A DNA stretch of 64,000 nt from Acephala macrosclerotiorum (lineage: Eukaryota > Ascomycota > Leotiomycetes > Helotiales > Mollisiaceae). Below are positions 56,763-64,000 of this stretch, piece by piece. The notes under the pieces were generated by a model. The model was not told the DNA's origin. It worked only from the letters and a program-made list of their open reading frames with translations, and did not search any database. The stretch covers positions 186,001 through 250,000 of the forward strand of contig MU119231.1 in NCBI GenBank assembly GCA_014904845.1, read 5' to 3'. The translations under genes and the position numbers were made by a program. Positions within the stretch are counted from its first letter, which is position 1. Each line of letters begins with the position of its first letter.

Positions 56763-57492
56763 GGCAGCACATAGGTGTGAGTTTCACAGTGAGTGTTCTA
56801 ATTCTCTCAACACGAAGTATCTAACAAATTATTAGTATTAAATTACCAGGGCTCGCAGGCTTATAATTTTACAGCTGTTTGAATACTTCTTATGATGAAG
56901 ATGAACCGCGAAGTCTTAATGTCGAATGATGCATAGACACCGAGATGCTGAAGAGATCGAAGGTGATTGAGGTGAAAACTTATATATGCCCTGAGTCAAA
57001 GCTCAAGTGAGATCAGGTTATGTACAGTGGACCAAGTGAGGGTGAGTAGAAGTGTCGATATATGAAGGGTATGTTGTGGTAAAGGTATCTCGCACCAGGC
57101 GACTGATGTTAGAGGGTGACGGGCTTCGGTAGAGATTGGCTCCTGGTTGGACGCATCCAGGTTCACATTGGAAGATTACAGCCGAGGACCTGACCTCCGT
57201 GTGAGAAGCCTTATATAGGCGAGTGAACTGTCCATTACTTCAATCTATCAATCTCAACATAGGCATTTCAGAAATATTGCTGTTAGCTTTTTTTCTATTA
57301 CGAGCGAAAGAAAGGCGCGGAAGCAAGGTTTTTTAATTCAGACTCGGAGCTATTTCTGAAGGTGCCCGTAATCGAAGATAATCAAGTTCCAGCTTCGAAT
57401 TTCACCAGACAAGACACCCTCCACATGACCGTACCAATGTTTTTCGGCCTCACCCATCACGCTGACTTCCTGTTAGAAATCGCACTTTATAT
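56763..57492. other. Intergenic, no gene seen
   Basis: Promoter side of copy B. No open frame of note; mixed composition. Confidence 0.4.
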
Positions 57493-57690
57493 CTACGCAT
57501 ATTGGCATCCGTACTCATGCGGTGCTGCATAAGGATACAATGCTCTACCACAGAAGGGACACAATCGTGGAGGTAACCGTCCAGTACATTTGTGTGGAGA
57601 GTGCAGTAGTCCACATCCTCCGCATAGGCGAAGCTCTTTAGGAAGTTCGTGTTTCTTCGACTTTCTTTGATTCCTGGAGGAGCTGCTCAT
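57493..57690 (-). CDS. 65-aa Cys/His-rich small protein
   Basis: The frame is open further upstream (to 57921), but the ATG at 57690 (MSSSSRNQRKSKK) gives a compact protein. A basic Ser/Lys-rich start of 20 residues is followed by CGGCGLLHSPHKC. Eight residues on comes CPFCGRALYPYAAPHEYGC at the C-terminus. The architecture matches the 63-aa protein at 54420. Its first finger also resembles CGTCGRWFHHDEC in the protein at 58389. No named family is recognised. It is a zinc-binding candidate. Confidence 0.5.
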   Translation of the reverse strand: MSSSSRNQRKSKKHELPKELRLCGGCGLLHSPHKCTGRLPPRLCPFCGRALYPYAAPHEYGCQYA

Positions 57691-58388
57691 AATGTAATGT
57701 TGGTGATATGCGCTGTGGCGAAGGCTGATTGGAGTATCTGACTCCCGGATCCGTGTTCGATTGTGGTGTTGATGATGTCTGATTGTGATGCTTCTTCCTG
57801 GATATTTCCGTGAACTTTCGACTGCTTTTATTCTGGGCTTTCTTTCACCCACTCGAGAAGAGTTGTTTCGGATTCTAAAGTCTATTTCTTGTAACAGCTT
57901 GGATTCTTGCGTCGTGCACACACTTCACTTCTCGATCATTTGCTATTTGTTTACCTATATATTTCAGGAATGCTTTCATCGAAAGCCCCACATACATGAG
58001 ACATGTTCGAGCCGAACGAAAGTCATGGTCTGGGATAGGGAGGTACGATACCTGCACGAGCAATGTCAGCTCCTGCCCCGCCCCCCTTTCAGGCGAAAGA
58101 GCATAAGCGAGAGTCTTGGCGAAGAACTTTCAGCCAACACCTCCCAATGCCCATCAAGATCCTGGAGATTCCCTCAAAGAGACCTTGGAGAATAATTCTA
58201 GACAATTAGTTCCACGTCAATTAGTGTAGTGCTATGGAGATGAAGATAACGATTTCAAATGTTCATCCTTTCGTATAAAAACTCCATAAATTTCAACGAT
58301 ATTCGGTCCCCTTTCGCCCCGCATTTGAACTATTCCAAGCAATCAATCCAATACGCCCATGGAAATATTTTTTTGGTGCTATAAATCA
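57691..58388. other. Intergenic, no supported gene
   Basis: A plus-strand frame at 57785-58195 overlaps the upstream extension of the minus-strand small gene and has no domain. Confidence 0.35.
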
Positions 58389-58664
58389 TCAAGCTTCGGT
58401 AATTCCTTCTTCCGAATCATTGCGTTTTGCAAGCACGTCACGCCTTCTCTCCACAGCGCAAGGACGACACATAATACCACGCCAGCCCCTGATGCACTCA
58501 TCATGATGGAACCATCGACCACATGTACCACATTTTCGGAAGCTAGCGTCTAGTTTTGAGCCTCTGTTGCCCATGGGAACTGTATTGTAGGAAGTCGAGG
58601 AATCCGGATCATCCGCAGATGGCTCGTGGGGCGGGTTCTCGTTTTCAATATCTTTAGTAGGCAT
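58389..58664 (-). CDS. 91-aa Cys/His-rich protein, possibly with an upstream signal peptide
   Basis: From MPTKDIENE (58664) the protein is 91 residues: an acidic Pro/Ser-rich half, then a finger CGTCGRWFHHDEC and, eight residues on, CRPC, then a charged tail. The same frame stays open to an ATG at 58760. The added 32 residues have a short polar start and a hydrophobic core (FLILLSQTISISLITI) ending SAHS, much like a secretion signal. If that start is used, the product would be a secreted 123-residue Cys-containing protein; if not, it is intracellular. Sequence alone cannot decide. It belongs with the other small Cys/His proteins nearby. Confidence 0.5.
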   Translation of the reverse strand: MPTKDIENENPPHEPSADDPDSSTSYNTVPMGNRGSKLDASFRKCGTCGRWFHHDECIRGWRGIMCRPCAVERRRDVLAKRNDSEEGITEA

Positions 58665-59109
58665 CTGGCTATTGTTTATGGAATGAGCTGAAATGGTAAT
58701 TAAAGAGATGGAGATCGTTTGTGAGAGGAGAATAAGAAATCTAGAAATGGAAGTTCTCACTGATTCGACAAATGCACCGCTTGCAAAGATGTAAGTACTT
58801 TTTTATATCCAGACCTTTCTTCAATTTTCTCGATAGTCTAGGATCTGACGGGAATCCGATGCGTATATTGTTCATTGAGGTTTCACGTCAAAAGCGAAAT
58901 GTGAATCGCTGTTTGACTTCTCTTCGACCAGACATACAGTAATTTACCCCGCCCCCTTTTTAAGCGATGAATGCGATTCAGCATTTCGTCACAACCTTTC
59001 AACATCCCATTCCTGACTTCACACAAGTACGACGAGAAGAATTTGTCACTTTGGTTGGCATAATTAATCACTCAGAACACGTTCGATTAATAACCCGTCC
59101 TAGTTTTAA
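58665..59109. other. Intergenic, no gene seen
   Basis: A 62-codon minus-strand frame at 58883-59071 has no domain. The stretch ends at a C homopolymer. Confidence 0.4.
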
Positions 59110-59125
59110 CCCCCCCCCCCCCCCC
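59110..59125. repeat. C(16) homopolymer
   Basis: Sixteen C in a row, then ACCCC. Length is likely to vary between cells and to be error-prone in sequencing. It lies about 25 bp past the stop codon of the gene at 59151 (minus strand), so probably in its 3' UTR. Confidence 0.9.
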
Positions 59126-59150
59126 ACCCCAAATAAGTAAACATAATTAA

Positions 59151-59717
59151 TTACTCATAATCTGACCATAGTCTCCATCGCCCATTCCTGTCTGGGCCGC
59201 GGTATACATCTACCTCATACCTATAATATCCTAACAGTTCCTTACAATCCTCACAGCGAATCTTTTTTCCCTCAGGACGTTCGAACTCTTTCCAATGCCT
59301 AGAATCAAATAATCTTGGACACTGTGGGTAGCATCCGGCACCAGCTGGTCGGGCTAGTGGAGTGAATTGCATGTGCCAGCTTTGATACTCCCTCTGTTTC
59401 GACTTCTCCACTATTTGTTCAGGCTCATAATTATTCCACATTGGCGTTTGGGGTCGCTCCAAATCTTCCACAGAAAGAAACCGACCGTTGGTATTGGTCG
59501 AGTCCCAATCTGCTACTTTATAACCTGCCGCAGGGGGTTCGTTATATAACTTGTTTTGATGTTCGGGATTGGCGCGAGACTCAATAGTAGGGTATCGTGA
59601 TTGTTCGATAGCACCAAGGGAGTCTTGTCTTTGTCTGGCTTTTCGGAGAGCAGATGGAGATTCTGCGGGGTACACGGGGTCGTAGGGGCTCAGTGGTGGA
59701 GCGTAGTGGTCTGCCAT
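59151..59717 (-). CDS. 188-aa protein with a C-terminal Cys/His motif
   Basis: No intron. The N-terminal two thirds are polar and Pro/Tyr-rich (MADHYAPPLSPYDPVYPAE). The C-terminal third has C-x3-C (CYPQC), a His (SRHW), then C-x2-C (CEDC) and an aromatic strand (LLGYYRYEVDVY). These could form one zinc site. It ends with RWRLWSDYE. No family is recognised. It is the largest of the Cys/His proteins in this neighbourhood but differs in spacing from the 63- and 65-aa ones. Confidence 0.55.
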   Translation of the reverse strand: MADHYAPPLSPYDPVYPAESPSALRKARQRQDSLGAIEQSRYPTIESRANPEHQNKLYNEPPAAGYKVADWDSTNTNGRFLSVEDLERPQTPMWNNYEPEQIVEKSKQREYQSWHMQFTPLARPAGAGCYPQCPRLFDSRHWKEFERPEGKKIRCEDCKELLGYYRYEVDVYRGPDRNGRWRLWSDYE

Positions 59718-60310
59718 GATTTAAAATTGTCTCTGTGACGGCGTCTATGTTCTGGAATGCTCATGGAAGATATAACAATGTCTCGGGCAAGGGGTGGATG
59801 CGTGCAGCGAGGTGCGCGCGAGCCGGCTTAAAGATGTCTTATACGGAATGTAGTTCTTTGTTCGGCAGGCTTCTTGGTTCAGAGCTCGAATTCGAACTTG
59901 GCCATCAGGTGGCAACAGCAGACAAAGGATAAGTTAGCGCTCTTGTTTCGACATGAAGATTGATCATGGAGGGGCTAATAATAGAATTCTTTGTTGATCT
60001 TGTTCGGGAATTTTGGCTCTCTTGAGAGCTTTGAAGCTCTGTCAGACACGTGAAGTGTGCTGAGATATGTAGCCACTTGGCGACAGCGTCTTAAGTCTCC
60101 GTATGATGTGTTGCGAACAAAGGCGCCCATCTCTGGCTGAGTTCCTAGTTACTGCCCCTAACCATGAAAGCATTTGAGAAGATCAATAAAGGCAACAGAG
60201 TCCCAGCAAAAGTACCAATAACCAGAAATCAACATCCACAACAGCACTTCAACGGCATCTCGCTTACTTATACCCGTTAATCACTCGAAAACCCACAAAC
60301 TCTCTTCAAA
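59718..60310. promoter_or_regulatory. Divergent promoter region
   Basis: It lies between the start of the 188-aa minus-strand gene and the start at 60311 on the plus strand. CA/CT-rich leader sequence occupies 60200-60310. A frame at 59735-59932 has no domain. Confidence 0.4.
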
Positions 60311-60877
60311 ATGAACAACACCAGCTCCCCAATCAAAAATGCCACCTCTACCTTCGCCTCACAACAGACCCCGAAAACCCTTCTTTTCATCGGCGCTGGC
60401 ATCCCTGACTCCAGTGTACACGCTTTCCTCGCCGTCTTCTACAAGGAAACTCAACGTCTTGAGTTTGCTCCCAACAACAGCCCATATACCGAGCCAAAGG
60501 CAAACCCCAAGGCTCGAGCTGGCAAGGGTGCAAGCACCGTGGAAAGTATGGACAAGTCTGCCCTGCCCACGTTGGACGACGAGCAGAGGACCAAGCCTCA
60601 AACTGCTCTCACAAATAAGCGAGCCGAATATCAGGAAGGACAAAGAGAGGAAGATATCGATATGAAGATGGAGTTGGTGGAGAGAGAAAAGACAGCCAAT
60701 GATCTATCTCAGGCGTTGAAACTTGAAGATAGGACGCTTATATTGGACTTGGGGATGAGAATGATACAGGAGGGGAGGAGAGGGAGATGGGGAGGAATTG
60801 TCGAGCTTAGAGAGAATATGGTAAAGATCAGGGAGGAGATGGTGGCGAGTATGTTGAGGGAAAAGAAAGAGAAGTAA
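60311..60877 (+). CDS. 188-aa hypothetical protein with a C-terminal coiled coil
   Basis: Starts MNNTSSPIKN. The first part has a hydrophobic patch (KTLLFIGAGI) and the middle is polar. The C-terminal 70 residues are strongly helical and charged, rich in Glu, Arg and Met, ending IREEMVASMLREKKEK. The REEMV word also occurs twice in the protein at 62390. No family is recognised. It is the first of four same-strand genes that may be related. Confidence 0.5.
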   Translation: MNNTSSPIKNATSTFASQQTPKTLLFIGAGIPDSSVHAFLAVFYKETQRLEFAPNNSPYTEPKANPKARAGKGASTVESMDKSALPTLDDEQRTKPQTALTNKRAEYQEGQREEDIDMKMELVEREKTANDLSQALKLEDRTLILDLGMRMIQEGRRGRWGGIVELRENMVKIREEMVASMLREKKEK

Positions 60878-61212
60878 GATATGAGATGGATAGTATGGGG
60901 TAGAGAGTGTGTGAGTAGCTGTTGGCACATTGATGTTGGAGATCCAAGAATGCTACCGAATCGAGACACTTCTTTCGCTTGCCACTTTTACTATTCATCT
61001 GTAATTGATTTGCTGTTCATGCGTCATATTCAACAAACCTGCTCGATGATTCCCGAAATACGGAGAAGAGAATGTTTCCAGAATGTCCAGGCTGCTTCTA
61101 CAAGCATTTACTTTAGTGCCTAACACTTAAAAACGCAACTATTTTCAAATACCCCACACTTCAAAACTTTTCAACTTCGCCACCTCCCTCACCAACTGCA
61201 TGTCGCTTCAAG
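60878..61212. other. Intergenic, no gene seen
   Basis: 3' flank and promoter between same-strand genes; CA-rich just before 61213. Confidence 0.4.
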
Positions 61213-61977
61213 ATGGATGACCTCGGTACCCCGAACAACAAAAGCGAGTCCTTCACCCTAGCAAAGCGTACTATCAAGGGCCGAAAGGTCAAAGCTCGAA
61301 AGGCTAAGAGAGATAAGTCCAAGATCATTCACAGCGCGTATGGCATTCCCATCGCGAACCCAGGTCAAGGGGGCGAAGGAGTCAAGACTCCTTCCAATTC
61401 GCTCAACACCTCCGTCCCAAGCCTACGTGCCATCTCTCGAAAACAAAACTTAGCGAGAACCCGACAAGACGATTTTAAGAACGCGATGGCACAACTTCAG
61501 AACGGCGTGGCTACGGAAGCTCGTGACGTCGATCCCAAGGAAGAAAGTGAGAGTGCTGTTGTCGGAACAGAACTTGCGACGATCAAAAACCCTGAGTACT
61601 TAGATTTGTTCGCCCCACGCCCTCCCAAACGAGAAAAACCACCCCTCGCCGTTGGAGAAACGAAAGGAAAGATCTACATCCTCAGCAACGATCCAAATGA
61701 ACCTCCTTTACAGGGGGTTATCGACATAGCTAAGAATGAAAAAGCATCACAGGAGAGGAGGAAGGAGGATAATGCGAGGTTCTTGGCTAAGCTTAACGCA
61801 GCTGCGAAGAAGATAGAGAAGGAGAAGGAGGATGTGGAGGCGAGTGGGTGGGTGGTTGTTGAGCGAGGCGGGAGTTTGGAGGGTGGTGTGGATGGGGGCG
61901 TGTATGAGGTTGAGACTGAACTTGTGCTAGGTGGAGGTTGGGTTGATTGGATCAGAGAAATTTTTCGTTGGGAATAG
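61213..61977 (+). CDS. 254-aa hypothetical protein, basic N-terminus and coiled coil
   Basis: Starts MDDLGTPNNKSES, then a strongly basic run (KRTIKGRKVKARKAKRDKSK) that could be a nuclear-localisation or nucleic-acid-binding segment. Middle blocks include LATIKNPEYLDLFAPRPPK and GKIYILSNDPNEPPLQGVI. A Lys/Glu coil (KLNAAAKKIEKEKEDVEA) precedes a Gly/Val-rich end with WVDWIREIFRW. No family is recognised. Confidence 0.5.
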   Translation: MDDLGTPNNKSESFTLAKRTIKGRKVKARKAKRDKSKIIHSAYGIPIANPGQGGEGVKTPSNSLNTSVPSLRAISRKQNLARTRQDDFKNAMAQLQNGVATEARDVDPKEESESAVVGTELATIKNPEYLDLFAPRPPKREKPPLAVGETKGKIYILSNDPNEPPLQGVIDIAKNEKASQERRKEDNARFLAKLNAAAKKIEKEKEDVEASGWVVVERGGSLEGGVDGGVYEVETELVLGGGWVDWIREIFRWE

Positions 61978-62389
61978 TATTGTAGCAGAAACTCGACTTT
62001 ACAAGATGCGAAAGGAAAGATAGAAGTCGAGTGCTTCTAATCACATGAAATGCACTTGATGACTATGACTTGCTTGCCTTGAGGTGCCAGAACCACTTTA
62101 TGTTGATCGTGCAGCCTCCTGAAACAAAACAAAAAGCCTTGGAAAGCTTAGGCACCAGGGTGATGATAAGTAGGAGAGACATGATCCTCTTGCCTCCAAC
62201 ATCCTAATTACATCCTGAACAAAGAATATTACAGAAAAAATTTCTGAGCTCCATGGACATCCACATACCGCGAAGAGACACTTCCAAGCGTTCGGAGAAA
62301 TAATGTATAAGTATAATGCTTTAGGCTCAGCAGTGAATGATCCCATCTTTGCTCTCACACTTGTGCGATCCACCCACAAGAGCTTCAAA
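61978..62389. other. Intergenic, no gene seen
   Basis: The frame of the next gene is open from 62303, but the first part lacks the CA-rich polar character of the protein and is treated as leader. Confidence 0.4.
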
Positions 62390-63226
62390 ATGGACAACTC
62401 CAACAAACCAGCCTCGGGCTCAATGATGCCATCACCAACACCCAAACCCTCAACCGACATGTGTAACGGGACAGAGGAACCCTTGCAACCCATCACACAA
62501 GACACTGAAACCCTTAGAGCCACTTCTATGCGTTCAACCCCTAACATCACCATAACAGCAGCCAGTACCGATGATCTCACTCTACTCACCAGTCACCCGC
62601 ACCCACTTCTCTCTCCCATACCCTCTCCCTATTCTCCTCCCAAAACATTCGAAGCGATCCTCACCAGAACAGCAGCCGCCACGCCAATTACTCGAATTGA
62701 GTCCTCACCTTTCTTACCAACTCCTTCACGGACTAAGTCAGCATCTTTCAAACAGACCACGCAAGTCGAAGAAAGAAAGCTAACGGAGTTCACTTGCCAA
62801 AACCCTCAACTCACTGCCTGCATAAATGAATTGGAATCGCCGATGACGAATGCAAAGGAGTTGGACAAGGACAAGGGCAGGGAAGAAATGCTAGTAGCTA
62901 GGGAAGAGAGTGTGAAAAGGAGGGAAGAAATGGTAGCGTACAGAGAGGAAATGGTTAGGGAAAGGGAGGCGGGGGTGAAGAGGAGGAGTGTGATTTGGCA
63001 TGCCGACGGGTCGGAGAGGGACACAAATGAATTAATACATGAGCAGAGACGTGAGAAGGGTTGGAAGCCAGTTGATGACAATGAAGAGGTGGCGGATGGG
63101 GAATGGAGGGAGAACAGTGAGAGTCGAGATATACCTAAACGAAGCTTGAAGTGGTTGGAGCATATTTTGGGATTGAAAAGTGGAGGTGGTCGGAAATTGA
63201 GGAAGAGGAGGAGTGCGGTTAGATGA
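62390..63226 (+). CDS. 278-aa hypothetical protein with a coiled coil
   Basis: From MDNSNKPAS. Residues 1-150 are Ser/Thr/Pro-rich and contain PPKTFEAIL. Residues 160-220 form a charged coil with repeated REEMV and RREEMVAYREE words. The C-terminus is basic (GRKLRKRRSAVR). An in-frame ATG at 62303 would add 29 residues. PPKTF plus the M-(D/E)-N-S start are shared with the next gene at 63579, and the REEMV coil with the gene at 60311, which suggests relatedness. Function is unknown. Confidence 0.5.
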   Translation: MDNSNKPASGSMMPSPTPKPSTDMCNGTEEPLQPITQDTETLRATSMRSTPNITITAASTDDLTLLTSHPHPLLSPIPSPYSPPKTFEAILTRTAAATPITRIESSPFLPTPSRTKSASFKQTTQVEERKLTEFTCQNPQLTACINELESPMTNAKELDKDKGREEMLVAREESVKRREEMVAYREEMVREREAGVKRRSVIWHADGSERDTNELIHEQRREKGWKPVDDNEEVADGEWRENSESRDIPKRSLKWLEHILGLKSGGGRKLRKRRSAVR

Positions 63227-63578
63227 GGGAGATGTGAAGCAAGCCATCATATCTAGGCTAACTACTTCAACTTACTCCCTTGAGCGTTAGCTCGACATCG
63301 TTTGAGGTCTCTGAACGAAATAAGATCCAAGATCTAAGATAGCGAGAGCCATGAACATGTACCCTTACTCGCCTCCTGAGTCCAGGGTACTTGCCTGCAG
63401 CAAGACAAATGACCTCGTCACAGAAACTTCGAGCTTTCGATAGACTTCTACATGCTAAAATAAGAGGATTCGAGAATATATAAGTATACCACTTGAGAGC
63501 ACCACACCAAACAATCAGCATCATCACCGATCCAACATCCTTACACGGATCTGCATTTACATCACCTCTTCCTTCGAC
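63227..63578. other. Intergenic, no gene seen
   Basis: A minus-strand frame at 63267-63527 has no domain. The last 60 bases before 63579 are CA/CT-rich. Confidence 0.4.
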
Positions 63579-64000
63579 ATGGAGAACTCTAGAATGCCAC
63601 GCAGCGAGAGATGCACGCCAGACAGCTCCAGAAGCATCATATCAACTGTACCTTTTCCACCCTTCATCGACGAAATGGTACCCCTCGAATCCATCCATGC
63701 CCCTCGCGCACCTCCAAAGACCTTCGACGAGATGTTATCCAACGGACCCAATGCGTTGGCCAACCCCAAATCCAAACTCACCATATCTAATTTCATCACT
63801 TCACCACAACCCTCAGAAATGACCTCAAAACCCCCACAACAAGCACCGTGTCTAGATCCCAATTTCCAACATGACCAAGGCTCGCTAGTCGAAAGCGACA
63901 ATGAGCGCAGGCAAAGGCTCGAGCTAGCATACACAAACTACACTCTTATACAAAGCCCGCAAAGATGCCAGGAGGTGAGATACCGGCATCAAAAGAATAT
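63579..64000 (+). CDS. Hypothetical protein, cut by the window end
   Basis: The frame is open from ATG at 63579 to the last base, 140 codons. It starts MENSRMPRSERC, contains APPKTFDEMLSNG and TISNFITSPQPSEM, and ends in an Arg/Glu-rich helical part (NERRQRLELAYTNY). PPKTF and the first residues resemble the protein at 62390. The C-terminal part, perhaps a coiled coil, lies outside the window. Confidence 0.5.
   Translation, partial: MENSRMPRSERCTPDSSRSIISTVPFPPFIDEMVPLESIHAPRAPPKTFDEMLSNGPNALANPKSKLTISNFITSPQPSEMTSKPPQQAPCLDPNFQHDQGSLVESDNERRQRLELAYTNYTLIQSPQRCQEVRYRHQKN

Overview
The window looks like nuclear DNA of a filamentous ascomycete (Pezizomycotina). Genes carry short introns (mostly 43-75 nt, GTRAGT...YAG). 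The protein families are typical of that group: two Zn2Cys6 regulators, a 2EXR-type protein, a 14-helix MFS transporter, a hybrid histidine kinase, an F-box protein and two DUF7587-like proteins. A large island has been reduced to A+T by a RIP-like process. A leotiomycete (Helotiales-like) host is only a guess. Most multi-exon genes below were rebuilt by hand; in each case the exon lengths sum to an open frame.

Layout. 0-7 kb: a partial gene, a frame-broken 2EXR gene, an intact 387-aa Zn2Cys6 factor, a 208-bp TA-flanked MITE and a decayed subtilisin-like protease. 7.0-7.1 kb: a tRNA-Ser-like gene with an unexpected ACT anticodon. 8.4-12.1 kb: one eight-exon gene for a 1144-aa protein with two zinc clusters, facing a small two-exon gene. 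14.2-20.7 kb: an AT island that is a heavily mutated Ty3/Gypsy element; its left LTR is erased, its right LTR is nearly intact, and reverse-transcriptase motifs are still legible. 21.2-31.9 kb: D-2-hydroxyacid dehydrogenase, MFS transporter, TauD-type dioxygenase and Gfo/Idh/MocA oxidoreductase genes, interrupted by minisatellites and transposon traces. These four could form a small-molecule catabolic or metabolite module. 32-34.7 kb: retroelement fragments and a frame-broken Arg/Gly-rich gene.

36-64 kb is gene-rich: a zinc-knuckle protein, a DUF7587-like protein, an F-box protein, a Pro-rich protein, a seven-exon hybrid histidine kinase, a TTA-flanked MITE, a J-domain membrane protein, a MYND protein, a second DUF7587-like gene in opposite orientation, a group of small Cys/His-rich proteins (54-60 kb), and four same-strand genes at 60.3-64 kb that may be a young tandem family.

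The observations most worth a second look are the CpG-sparing mutation pattern and patchy RIP of the Gypsy element, the graded decay of a 50-bp minisatellite, the tRNA anticodon change, the double zinc-cluster regulator, and the small Cys/His protein group.
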